Assembly: GCA_019421015.1 (NCBI GenBank)
Contig: JAHZGC010000026.1
Coordinates: forward strand, 1 to 62,920
Origin: Coriobacteriaceae bacterium
Lineage (GTDB): Bacteria > Actinomycetota > Coriobacteriia > Coriobacteriales > UMGS124
Direction: 5' to 3'
DNA length: 62,920 bases
The position numbers and the translations under genes were made by a program. The notes beneath the pieces were generated by a model. It was not told where the DNA came from. It did no database searches and was given only the letters and a program-made list of their open reading frames with translations. Positions 55,297-62,920 of the stretch are shown piece after piece. Position 1 is the first letter of the stretch; each line of letters opens with the position of its first letter.

Positions 55297-56026
55297 GGAG
55301 GCGCCGCCCCATAAGTCCGACGAGTGTGCCCCCGATTCCCAGCCACGCGACCCACGCCAGGCAGATTGCCCACGGTGCGACGGGCAGCTGCGTCCCATAC
55401 AGCGCATGGGCTATGGCCAGGTGAATCCCGCCCGGCGCAAGCATCCACGCCACCGACCCCAGGGGTTCCCAAAGGCAGGCAAGCGGTCCGGCCATGCACA
55501 TGAGGCATATGAGAAAGGCCGGTGCGCCGGTCTCCGAGGTCTCGTGCGCCGCGAGGCCGCACGTCAGGCAAAGCAGGGCGATGGGTATCGACGCGAACGC
55601 CGCAGCCGCCGCCACGGCAAGCCCCACGCACCACTCCAAAGAGAGCGCCAGGCAGGTGACAAAGCTCAGGGCAAAGCAGAGCGCCACCGCCGTCAGCACC
55701 TTGGACGCCATGATCTGCCAGGGTCGCACGCCATAGTCGGCCCGGATCTTTGCGGTCCCGCAGCTGCGCTCCTGGACCACCGTGTTGATCGTCACGACCA
55801 GGGCGCCCCACATCGTCGTCATGGCCAGGCAGACGAGCAGCCCCGAGAGGGGTACCGACGGGTCGGGGTGCGCCATCAATCGGCGGCAAAAGAACCCCAT
55901 CCCGATGCAGAAGGCTGCCCCGAAGGGCAGCGAGAGCGGGTTGCGCACGGTGTCGAGCATATCGCGCAGGATCAGGGTTCCAAGAACCGGCGGGAATCTG
56001 GGCTGATCGGGCAGGGCCATGGACAT
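55259..56026 (-). CDS. ABC-2-type membrane protein
   Basis: A 255-residue protein with about six membrane segments. It has the ABC-2 permease layout (LILRDMLDTVRNPLSLPFGAAFCIG..., ALVVTINTVVQERSCGTAKIRADYGVRPWQIMASKVLTAVALCFALS). No ATPase is encoded next to it on the same strand. The divergent LytTR protein has an ATPase-like N-terminal remnant. GAAAGG precedes ATG 56026. Substrate is unknown. Confidence 0.75.
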   Translation of the reverse strand: MSMALPDQPRFPPVLGTLILRDMLDTVRNPLSLPFGAAFCIGMGFFCRRLMAHPDPSVPLSGLLVCLAMTTMWGALVVTINTVVQERSCGTAKIRADYGVRPWQIMASKVLTAVALCFALSFVTCLALSLEWCVGLAVAAAAAFASIPIALLCLTCGLAAHETSETGAPAFLICLMCMAGPLACLWEPLGSVAWMLAPGGIHLAIAHALYGTQLPVAPWAICLAWVAWLGIGGTLVGLMGRRLPTLLRPPGPRSA

Positions 56027-56209
56027 GCGGCCTTTCGGACGGGGGTGGGTGTCATGCGAAGAGGCGTGCAAAACATGGCACGCCCGGGGCCGCACCAGTA
56101 TAGCGCCCCGCAAGGGTTGCGTTGGTTCTCGCACCGTGCACCCGGTTCCGCCGCAGACGAGTACAATGCTCCCGGTCAGAGGCGACAAGGAACGAAAGCG
56201 CAGGTACCC

Positions 56210-57175
56210 ATGGCTCAGGTGGCCGAGAAGCCCAGCTACGGATCGATCGAGGACCTCATCGCGGGGCAACCCGGCAGCATCCACATCGAATGCGCCCAAG
56301 AGGCCACGCGCCGTGCCGTCGATGCCGTGCGTGCCTGCCATGCGGGACGCCGCTGCGGGTTTCACGTGGCGACCGACGGCGGCTTTGACCGCGAGACCGT
56401 GGGTTCGTACCTGCGGTTCTTTAACCGCCTTGCCAACACTGGGGCCTCGGTCGAACGGGTCGCCGAGCGCTTTGGCCTTCTTGCCCTTCGGCGCAGACGC
56501 CTCTGCAAGCTCGACCGCGAGCAGCTGGCCCTGCTCAACTTCGCCCGCCTCGAGCTGTTCGACCCCGAGGTCTGCTTCTGCGAGCGGCCCCTCGATGCCT
56601 TGGGGCCTGTGGGGCGCTCCACTGTGCTCTCGTGGATGAACGAGCGTGCCGCCCGCGGGACCGTCTTCGTCACCGCCGGCCAGCCCCTGCGCGAGGCGCT
56701 CCTTATGCCGGGCGTCGCGTTTTGGGAGGACGAGGGCCGCTATATCGCGGCGGAGGTGGCCCCCGAAGGCGATCCGGAGCCTGCCGCGGGGTCGGGTCCC
56801 GACGAGGCCGAGGAGCCCCTGTACGCGGGTGACGAGGTGCGCATCTGCAAGATTCCCGCCAAGTCCGACGCTGCCACGCTGCTGTTTGACCCGCGCGAGA
56901 TCGACTTCATCGAGAGCATGAACAAGGCCAACTATGTCTCGGTGCGCGGCGAGCTTTATCAGACGTCCCTCACCATGGAGGAGCTCGATGGCGAGTTGGC
57001 GCCCTTCGGTTTTTTCCGCTGTCACCGCTCCTACATCGTGAACGTCCAGCGGGTCGCCAAGGTGGAGCGCTATACCCGCAACGCCTTTAACCTTACGCTC
57101 TCCGACGCCGCCGGCACGTGCATCCCGCTAGCTAAGGGGAGGGCAGACGCCCTGCGCGCAACCCTGCGCTTTTAG
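56210..57175 (+). CDS. LytTR regulator with degenerate ABC-ATPase-like domain
   Basis: A 321-residue protein. The C-terminal 110 residues are a LytTR DNA-binding domain (ATLLFDPREIDFIESMNKANYVSVRGELYQTSLTMEELDGELAPFGFFRCHRSYIVNVQRVAKVERYTRNAFNLTL). The N-terminal part reads like an ABC ATPase lacking the Walker A (FARLELFDPEVCFCERPLDALGPVGRSTVLSWMNERAARGTVFVTAG mimics signature, Walker B and H-loop regions). It precedes the ABC exporter genes, which it likely regulates. ATG 56210 has a modest ribosome site. Confidence 0.85.
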   Translation: MAQVAEKPSYGSIEDLIAGQPGSIHIECAQEATRRAVDAVRACHAGRRCGFHVATDGGFDRETVGSYLRFFNRLANTGASVERVAERFGLLALRRRRLCKLDREQLALLNFARLELFDPEVCFCERPLDALGPVGRSTVLSWMNERAARGTVFVTAGQPLREALLMPGVAFWEDEGRYIAAEVAPEGDPEPAAGSGPDEAEEPLYAGDEVRICKIPAKSDAATLLFDPREIDFIESMNKANYVSVRGELYQTSLTMEELDGELAPFGFFRCHRSYIVNVQRVAKVERYTRNAFNLTLSDAAGTCIPLAKGRADALRATLRF

Positions 57176-57373
57176 GGCAGCCCACAGAATCGCTGGCATT
57201 GCGTTGCGCTCGGGCTCATGTGCCCTTGTTGCCCGTGCTCCTCTCGTCCGTGCCCGTGCTCCTCTCGTCTGCGGGGCTTCTCCTCCTGGGCGCGGCATCT
57301 TGCGCCGTGGGCCCCAGTGGGGTCAAATGTGCGGCGGCCAACCAAGAGCCCACCAAAGAAAGGAGCGTCACCA

Positions 57374-58225
57374 GTGCCAGAACCGTCAAACGTGCTCGCC
57401 ATGCGGGGCGTGGGCCTCTCGTTCAAAGACAAGCGCGTCCTGAGGGATCTTTCGTTCACCGTCGGGCGCGGCGAGGTCTTTGGCTTTCTCGGCCCGTCGG
57501 GCGCGGGTAAGACAACCACAATCAAGCTGCTCACCCGCCAGCTCGTGAAGGACGAGGGGTCGATCGAGCTTTTCGGCCGCCCCATCGAGCAGGCCACCGC
57601 TGCGGACTACGACCGCATCGGTATCCTCTCGGACACGAGCGCCCTCTACGAGCGCATGACCGTCGAGCAGAACCTGCAGTTCTACGCCCGTATCCGCGGG
57701 GTAGACCCCTCGTGCATCCCCGGGCTGCTCGAGCGCATGGGCCTTGCCGACGACCGCAAGACGCTCGTCAAGAACTGCTCCAAGGGCATGCGCCAGCGGG
57801 CGTGCCTCATGGCCGCCCTCGTGCACGCCCCCGAGCTGCTCTTCCTCGACGAGCCCACGAGCGGCCTGGACCCGGCGGCCCGCGCCGAGGTGCACAGGAT
57901 GCTCCTGGAGCTCAAGGCGTCGGGAACCACGGTGTTCCTCACCACCCACGACATGGCCGAGGCCGAGGGGCTCTGCGGCCGCGTGGGCATCCTCGACGGC
58001 GGTCACCTGGTGGCCTGCGACACCCCCCAGGCGCTGCGCCTACGCTTTGCCCGCAACCGTGTGGTGGTGCAGACGCGTACCCGGGGCGTCGTGGAGACCA
58101 CCAAGGACGCCGAGGGCGCCCGGGTGCTGACCGACCTCATGAGTGCGGGGGAGTGCCTCTCGATCCACTCCGACGAGCCTAACCTCGAGGACGTCTTTCT
58201 CGAGCTGACCGGAAGGGAGTTCTAA
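57374..58225 (+). CDS. ABC transporter ATP-binding protein
   Basis: A 283-residue ATPase: Walker A GPSGAGKT (about 42-49), signature CSKGMRQRA in place of LSGGQ, Walker B LLFLDEPTSGLD, and H-loop TTHDM. A C-terminal extension (about 215-283) is typical of ABC-2 exporters. GTG 57374 has AAAGGAG upstream. It is followed directly by its permease. The variant signature (NCSKGM) is common in this subfamily. Confidence 0.93.
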   Translation: MPEPSNVLAMRGVGLSFKDKRVLRDLSFTVGRGEVFGFLGPSGAGKTTTIKLLTRQLVKDEGSIELFGRPIEQATAADYDRIGILSDTSALYERMTVEQNLQFYARIRGVDPSCIPGLLERMGLADDRKTLVKNCSKGMRQRACLMAALVHAPELLFLDEPTSGLDPAARAEVHRMLLELKASGTTVFLTTHDMAEAEGLCGRVGILDGGHLVACDTPQALRLRFARNRVVVQTRTRGVVETTKDAEGARVLTDLMSAGECLSIHSDEPNLEDVFLELTGREF

Positions 58226-58969
58226 GTGAACGCCAGTATGCGCAAGGTGGGGGCGCTGATCTCCAAGGACTTCACCGACCTGCTTAAGAACCCCACCATG
58301 GTGGTGAGCTGCGTGCTGCCCGTGGGCTTTGCGCTAATCTACCGCTTTATGTGGGCCGACATGGGCGTCGACGCGCAGCCCGGCGCCGCCGACTTCATGA
58401 CGCGCATGCTCCTGACCACGGCGCTCTGCATGGCGGTGGGCATGGTCTGCACGCTCACCGTGGTGAGCGGCATTGCCGAGGAGAAGGAGAAGCACACGCT
58501 GCGCACCCTGATGCTCGCCAACGTGAGCGCCGGGCAGATCGTGGTCGCGCGCAGCTTTGTGACCCTGGTCATGACCACCGTGGTCGAGGCGGCGTCGTTC
58601 TTTGCGGCCGGCGTGCCGACCGAGCTGTTCGGCCCCTATATGGCCATCGGGATCGCGGGGGCGTTCCCGGTGCTGCTGTTCGCGCTGGTGCTGGGCCTGG
58701 CGGCGCGCGACCAGATGACGGCGAGCCTCTACAGCGTGCCCCTGGTGCTGCTTGCGGTCCTGCCCATGATGGGCATGGCGAGCGAGACCGTGGGCAGGGT
58801 GGCGAGCTATGGCCCCACCGGCGGCATGGCCGACCTGTTGGCGCTGCTGGTGGAGGGGCGGCTCTGGACGTCTGACGCCGTGATACCCCTGGTGCTGCTC
58901 GTTGCGTGGACTGTGCTGGGCGCGGTAGTGTTCGCCCTGCTGTTCAAACGCCTGACCAGGGATAACTAG
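58226..58969 (+). CDS. ABC-2 transporter permease
   Basis: A 247-residue permease with six membrane segments (for example VVSCVLPVGFALIYRFMW, LLTTALCMAVGMVCTLTVVSGIAEEKEKHTLRTLMLANVSAGQIVVARS). It starts with GTG at the base after the ATPase stop, with GGAAGGGAG upstream. With the 57374 ATPase and the LytTR regulator it forms a likely regulated exporter of a peptide, lipid or antibiotic; substrate unknown. Confidence 0.9.
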   Translation: MNASMRKVGALISKDFTDLLKNPTMVVSCVLPVGFALIYRFMWADMGVDAQPGAADFMTRMLLTTALCMAVGMVCTLTVVSGIAEEKEKHTLRTLMLANVSAGQIVVARSFVTLVMTTVVEAASFFAAGVPTELFGPYMAIGIAGAFPVLLFALVLGLAARDQMTASLYSVPLVLLAVLPMMGMASETVGRVASYGPTGGMADLLALLVEGRLWTSDAVIPLVLLVAWTVLGAVVFALLFKRLTRDN

Positions 58970-59083
58970 GGCAGGGTGTGCTGCGCTCCTGCGCGACCGC
59001 ATCCGCTCGTGGGGTATACTCATACCGTACGCCAAAAGTGTTCCATGCTTGCATACGTCACGAGCGGCAAGAGAGGAAGCCCC

Positions 59084-59647
59084 ATGTCGCGCACCGCCAC
59101 CCAGTCCCTCAAAGACCTCAAGTCGCGTGGCCGCACGGGCTGGGTCGCCATCGTCTCGGCCTTTGTGCTGCCCGCCGCCGGTCTGCTCTGCCTGTTCATG
59201 CCCCACATGATCGTGGACGCGCTCCCTTACATCCTCGGCGTCGCCATGGTGATGAGCGCCCTTCTGTGGGGCACGGCCTCGCTGCTCGACCGCAAAGCGG
59301 GCGAAGACCCCCGGGTTGGCAAGGCGCTGGTGCTTGCGGTGCTTGGTGTGTTCGCGATGGTGCAGGGCTTGGAGTCCATCGGCTTTCTGGGTACGGCATG
59401 GGGCCTGCTCGGTCTGGGCAAGGCGGGCGAGGAGTTCGACGAGGCCATTGCCGCCATCCGTGCCCGGGAGCCGTTCTTCTTCTCGCTGGCCTTCAACATC
59501 GTGGAGCTCGTGCTCGCGCTGCTGCTGATCGTGAACCCCTTTGAGAATATCGAGCATCACGTGATTGTGCTCGGCATCCAGCTCATCCTCTATCCCTTTG
59601 GCCTGCGCCGCGAGCAGGGCAAGACCCAGATCGCCGTGGAGGTGTAG
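59084..59647 (+). CDS. HdeD/DUF308-like membrane protein
   Basis: A 187-residue protein with about five to six membrane segments (WVAIVSAFVLPAAGLLCLFMPHMI, LPYILGVAMVMSALLWGTASLL, LVLAVLGVFAMVQGL, FNIVELVLALLLIVNPF, IVLGIQLILYPFGL), fitting the DUF308 layout. GAGAGGAAG precedes ATG 59084. The Tat-exported gene follows two bases later. Function is unknown; some relatives are stress proteins. Confidence 0.75.
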   Translation: MSRTATQSLKDLKSRGRTGWVAIVSAFVLPAAGLLCLFMPHMIVDALPYILGVAMVMSALLWGTASLLDRKAGEDPRVGKALVLAVLGVFAMVQGLESIGFLGTAWGLLGLGKAGEEFDEAIAAIRAREPFFFSLAFNIVELVLALLLIVNPFENIEHHVIVLGIQLILYPFGLRREQGKTQIAVEV

Positions 59648-59649
59648 CC

Positions 59650-60768
59650 ATGGCGGCACAGCGCTCCCAAGTGTTCCAACCCGCCCAGCCGTCCCCCCGT
59701 CTCCTCCTCTCGCGCCGGGATTTGGTGCGGCTGGGGGCGTCCCTGGTGGCCGCGATGTCGTTCGCTCTGCCTGCCGCGTCGCAGCCGAGCCAGGCCCATG
59801 CCGACGCCGTCGGGCCGTCGGGCGTCTTCGGTGCCTCGAACTCGCCTACCGTCTGCGGCGTCCCGTTCTCGTTGCCCCAGGGCTGGCGTGCTGCCGACAC
59901 TCAAAGCGAGGCCGACGGCGAGCGCGTGTCCATCGCGATCTTCGATCCCTTCTCCCAGAGGGAGGTTGGCCTGGCGGTCATTGCCGGTGGAGAAACACCT
60001 GCGGGTGACGGTGGCCTCGCTTTTGACGCCGATGCTCTCTTTGTCCAGCTCGCCCAAGAGTGCACGCCCGAGGACGGGGCGGCCTGGGGGATGGAGCGCC
60101 ACGACATCGGTGGGTTCGTGGCGGCCGCGACCTGCTCGTTTTCGGCGCTTTGCCAGGGGGAGCTCCTGGTGGGGCGCCTTTACCTGGCAAAGATACCGAC
60201 CGGTGGCAGTGCTGCCTTGGCAGTGCTTGCCAAACCGGCTGCGGCCGACAAGGCGCTGGCCCAGGCCGACACTATGTGGCGGGGAGCTGGGTGGGGGAAT
60301 GCGGTCGCTGTCGGTCTCGAGGAGTTCAAACGCGCGATGCTCGAAGACGGCATCGCACGCAACGCCGAGAACCCAGCCTATAACCCCTACTGGCAGGTGA
60401 CCGACTTTGCCTGCGGCCTGAACACGGCCAACCCCGACGCCCCCTATCCCGACCACATGCGGTACCAGTACAGTACGCCCGAGGGGTTTGCGGCCTGGGA
60501 GGATGAACTCGTGGTTGCGACGGCCGTCTCCAGCTGGGGCACCTCCGCCACTGTTTGGGCTATGCCCCGCGTCGACTCCGACGGTGCCTCCTACCTGCGG
60601 TCGACGGTCGACGTGGCCGGGGTCGGCATCGTCGACATAGCCTTTTACGAAGGATTTAGCAACGCTTGGTACATAGCGGGCACGGGTGAGGCGGTCTGTC
60701 CCGACGCCGGGGGATCCTGGTATCGCTTCAATACCGGTGATGCACCCTGGACGCCATACGCGCTGTAA
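59650..60768 (+). CDS. Tat-exported hypothetical protein
   Basis: A 372-residue protein with a Tat signal (LLLSRRDLVRLGASLVAAMSFALPAASQPSQAHA) starting at residue 19. The mature part is a soluble alpha/beta protein (VCGVPFSLPQGWRAADTQSE...VSIAIFDPFSQREVGLAVIAGG...), ending in a domain with Trp/Tyr-rich strands. No cofactor motif is visible. It is two bases downstream of the HdeD-like gene, so the pair is cotranslated. Confidence 0.7.
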   Translation: MAAQRSQVFQPAQPSPRLLLSRRDLVRLGASLVAAMSFALPAASQPSQAHADAVGPSGVFGASNSPTVCGVPFSLPQGWRAADTQSEADGERVSIAIFDPFSQREVGLAVIAGGETPAGDGGLAFDADALFVQLAQECTPEDGAAWGMERHDIGGFVAAATCSFSALCQGELLVGRLYLAKIPTGGSAALAVLAKPAAADKALAQADTMWRGAGWGNAVAVGLEEFKRAMLEDGIARNAENPAYNPYWQVTDFACGLNTANPDAPYPDHMRYQYSTPEGFAAWEDELVVATAVSSWGTSATVWAMPRVDSDGASYLRSTVDVAGVGIVDIAFYEGFSNAWYIAGTGEAVCPDAGGSWYRFNTGDAPWTPYAL

Positions 60769-61093
60769 GGGAAGGGCCGGGAGAGAGGGCCACGCCGAAG
60801 GGGCGTGCGTCAGGGAACGGCCAAATCCGGGGTGTTCAAATCAGACCGGGCGAGGATGCGGGGCCGGTTCTGCGCGGCTATTCTGAGGGGCGTTTCTCCC
60901 AGTGGGGCGTCCTTCCCAGGTGCCCATGTTAACCATACGTGTAGATTCTGTGTAATTATCCGCCAACGGTTTGTCAGCTGGGAATGCTTGCCTGTAGGCC
61001 CGCGGGCTGTTAGCCCTGCGGGCCTGTGCCTGCTGCGACGGTCGCTTGTCCTTTTGTCCCGCCGCAGGGCACCTTTAAGAAAGAAGGCACCGT
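60769..61093. other. intergenic region upstream of flavoprotein
   Basis: No gene is supported. Around 60930-60960 the sequence turns AT-rich (GTTAACCATACGTG, TGTGTAATTATCC), a likely promoter. Positions 60997-61024 form a strong GGCCCGCGGGC/GCCCTGCGGGCC hairpin in the leader. The ribosome site AAGAAGG sits just before 61094. Confidence 0.5.
60997..61024 (+). promoter_or_regulatory. leader hairpin of third flavoprotein gene
   Basis: GGCCCGCGGGC pairs with GCCCTGCGGGCC apart from one bulged T, around the loop TGTTA. It lies between the likely promoter and the start at 61094, and has no T tract. It may be an operator or an attenuation structure. Confidence 0.5.
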
Positions 61094-62611
61094 ATGGACC
61101 AGCATCAGACTCTGTCTCGCCGCAACTTCGTCAAGGCCGCCTCGGTGGGCGCGGCTGCTCTGGCTGCCACCTCGGCGGCTACGGCCCTCGCCGACGAAGC
61201 CGCCAACGCCGAGAGCTGGGACGAGGAAGCCGACATGGTGGTGATCGGCCTGGGCGCGGCTGGTGCCGCAGCCGCCGTTACGGCCATCGAGAACGGTCTG
61301 AGCGTGGCGGTGGTCGAGCACGCCGGGCGCGGAGGCGGGTCGACCATCCTCTCGGGCGGCCTGCTCTATATGGGCGGCACCAAGCTGCAGGCCGAGCTCG
61401 GCGTTGAGGACTCCGCTGACAACATGCTCGCCTACGTCACCAAGTCCGCCGGCCTGGACGCCGACCCCGACCTGGTGAAGATCTTCTGCTCGGGCTCGGG
61501 CGACCTCTATGACTGGTGCGTCGACCACGGCATGACGTTCGACGGCACCGTCGACACCGAGGGGCACAACGTGATCGCCCCCGCCGGCGTCGTTTTGAGC
61601 TACTCGGGCAACGAGCGCGCCTGGGAGTATGAGCAGGTCGCCACTCCTGCCCCCCGTGGCCACAGCCCCAACGGCGGTGGCGCCGGCATCTTTGAGCCTC
61701 TCGAGAAGACCGTGGAGGAGAAGGCCAGCGTCCACTACAACACCCAGGGCACGGGCCTGGTGACCGACGGCGCGGGCACCGTGGTGGGCATCACCGCCGT
61801 CGACGCCGACGGCAACGAGCTGCGCATCAAGGCCAACAAGGGCGTGGTGGTCTCCGCCGGCGCCTTCACCATGAACGACGCCATGCTATCGGACTACGCG
61901 CCGTACGCCCTTGCCACCTCGGGCCGCACCGGGTGCCAGTACGACGACGGCTCGGGCATCCTCATGGGCATGAAGGTGGGTGCCGCCACCAAGTCGCTGA
62001 GCGTGCCCAACATCCAGGAGTTCATCTACCGCTTCCAGGACCTGCCCTGCGGCGTCATGGTCGACTTCCGCGGCCACCGCTTCCTCGGCGAGGACTGGTA
62101 CGGCACCTGGATTGGGCGCAACGTGCAGCAGCACACCCCCGACCAGGCCTACATGGTCGTGGACTCCGTGATCAACGAGCACGTTGACGACAATCTGGGT
62201 CTGCAGCAGGCCGTGCTCGTGGCCCAGGCCGACACCGTCGAGGACCTGGCGGCCCAGCTGGGCATCGACGCCGGCAACCTGCAGGCGACGCTCGACCGCT
62301 ACAACAGCCTGGTGGCGGCCGGCGAGGATACCGACTTCCACAAGGGCGCGGAGTACCTGAAGCCCGTGGAGACGGCCCCGTTCTACGCCTACGACTTCTC
62401 GTTGACCATGTGCGGCTTCCACACGCTGGGCGGCCTCAAGATCAACGCCGACGCGCAGGTGGTCGGCCTCGACGGCAACCCCATCGAGGGCCTCTACGCC
62501 GCCGGCCGCTCGTCCAACGGCATCTTTGGCTACTATCCCGGCTCGGGCAGCTCCATCGCCGACGCCCTGACCTTCGGCCGTATCGCCGGCCAGTCGATTT
62601 CGGCCAAGTAG
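61094..62611 (+). CDS. Tat-exported FAD flavoprotein (KsdD/FrdA-like)
   Basis: A 505-residue protein with Tat signal (LSRRNFVKAASVGAAALAATSAATALA), FAD-binding DMVVIGLGAAGAAAAVTAIENGLSVAVVEH (about 47-76), GGGSTILSGGLLYMGGT, VVSAGAFTMND, and C-terminal GLYAAGRSSNGIFGYYPGSGSSIADALTFGRIAG. It is probably an exported reductase of an unidentified alkene-type substrate. All 14 Arg codons are CGN, a useful contrast with the AGG-rich prophage genes. AAGAAGG precedes the ATG. Confidence 0.9.
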   Translation: MDQHQTLSRRNFVKAASVGAAALAATSAATALADEAANAESWDEEADMVVIGLGAAGAAAAVTAIENGLSVAVVEHAGRGGGSTILSGGLLYMGGTKLQAELGVEDSADNMLAYVTKSAGLDADPDLVKIFCSGSGDLYDWCVDHGMTFDGTVDTEGHNVIAPAGVVLSYSGNERAWEYEQVATPAPRGHSPNGGGAGIFEPLEKTVEEKASVHYNTQGTGLVTDGAGTVVGITAVDADGNELRIKANKGVVVSAGAFTMNDAMLSDYAPYALATSGRTGCQYDDGSGILMGMKVGAATKSLSVPNIQEFIYRFQDLPCGVMVDFRGHRFLGEDWYGTWIGRNVQQHTPDQAYMVVDSVINEHVDDNLGLQQAVLVAQADTVEDLAAQLGIDAGNLQATLDRYNSLVAAGEDTDFHKGAEYLKPVETAPFYAYDFSLTMCGFHTLGGLKINADAQVVGLDGNPIEGLYAAGRSSNGIFGYYPGSGSSIADALTFGRIAGQSISAK

Positions 62612-62665
62612 CCCGCCGGTAGGCGGATTTGGGACCTGCGGTGGGAACGCCACAGGAGACGTGCG

Positions 62666-62704
62666 GGGGACGCCGCGGGCAAGCTGCGCGGCGTCCCCTC
62701 TTTT
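62666..62704. terminator. terminator between convergent flavoprotein genes
   Basis: GGGGACGCCGC (62666-62676) pairs perfectly with GCGGCGTCCCC (62688-62698), followed by TC and four T. It lies between the rightward 61094 gene and the leftward 62710 gene. Confidence 0.85.
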
Positions 62705-62709
62705 GCGGG

Positions 62710-62920
62710 CTACAGACCCAGCATGTCCTCCACGGCGATGCGCGCGAACTGGACGCACTCGCTCAGGTTGCCGCCGCCCTGGTACATGTTGCACCACACG
62801 CTGCCGAACTCGCCGGCCGAGTACAGGCCGGGGATCGGGTTGCCCTCGCGGTCGATGACGCGGGAGCGGGCGTCGCGCACGGGGCCGCCGTCGGTGTTGA
62901 TGAACTCGGGCTCCATGCGG
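62710..62920 (-). CDS. C-terminal part of another FAD flavoprotein (partial)
   Basis: Only the last 70 codons are present; the gene continues beyond the window. The visible end (EFINTDGGPVRDARSRVIDREGNPIPGLYSAGEFGSVWCNMYQGGGNLSECVQFARIAVEDML) is the C-terminal FAD-binding segment of the same fumarate reductase-like family, with GLYSAGEFGS as the flavin motif. It is convergent with 61094 and would be the fourth such gene in 20 kb. Confidence 0.85.
   Translation of the reverse strand, partial: RMEPEFINTDGGPVRDARSRVIDREGNPIPGLYSAGEFGSVWCNMYQGGGNLSECVQFARIAVEDMLGL

Overview
The window is high-GC DNA from an anaerobic gut actinobacterium, most likely class Coriobacteriia, family Eggerthellaceae. 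The right part (about 37.6-62.9 kb) shows this: several Tat-exported FAD 'fumarate reductase-like' flavoproteins, an exported FMN-binding protein, a LuxR regulator with an N-terminal multi-spanning membrane domain, a TlpA/CD1871A/4Fe-4S membrane redox cluster, and a short-chain dehydrogenase that reads like a bile-acid 7-alpha-hydroxysteroid dehydrogenase. The genus is not determinable from the sequence alone.

Positions 1 to about 37.65 kb are the larger part of an integrated siphovirus-type prophage; its left end lies outside the window. A rightward late operon (281-21168) runs HNH, small and large terminase, portal, HK97-type protease and major capsid, head-tail connectors, major tail protein, frameshifted tail chaperones, tape measure, distal tail protein, a receptor-binding fibre gene of about 1,630 codons, holin-type proteins and an amidase endolysin. 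A leftward early operon (34313 down to 21243) is packed with 1-8 nt start/stop overlaps. It holds Cro, small membrane proteins, XRE and excisionase-like regulators, a tRNA-Arg(CCU), ERF recombinase, SSB, a replication initiator with a DnaC-like loader, HNH, a C5 cytosine methyltransferase, zinc-ribbon proteins, an SPFH lipoprotein, a MazG-like enzyme and a DUF3310-like protein. A rightward lysogeny block holds a possible superinfection-exclusion membrane protein, a CI-like S24 repressor, a DUF3467-like/DUF3800 pair and the tyrosine integrase (ends 37598). Just beyond lies a signal-peptide gene (37662-37856) that stops abruptly at the presumed attR.

The host part, left to right, holds: an FMN-binding lipoprotein; a GT8 glycosyltransferase; the HSDH-like SDR convergent with the LuxR regulator; a Tat flavoprotein; a Tat-exported unknown; an AbiEi/DUF559-like protein bracketed by two 129-nt palindromic repeats; the TlpA/CD1871A/4Fe-4S cluster; a LysR regulator; a flavoprotein followed by a two-gene Dabb-type unit; a TauE/SafE permease; an ABC-2-type membrane protein; a LytTR regulator with its ABC exporter; membrane and Tat-exported unknowns; a third flavoprotein; and the 3' end of a fourth.

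The most unusual signals are in the prophage: (i) a strong promoter carrying a GAAC-N4-GTTC box in front of about 300 nt of very structured, apparently untranslated DNA (32400-32730); (ii) two type I-E-CRISPR-repeat-like hairpins at 21162-21238; (iii) a 25-nt repeat flanking the HNH-terminase block; and (iv) a tRNA-Arg(CCU) matched to heavy AGG use in prophage genes.
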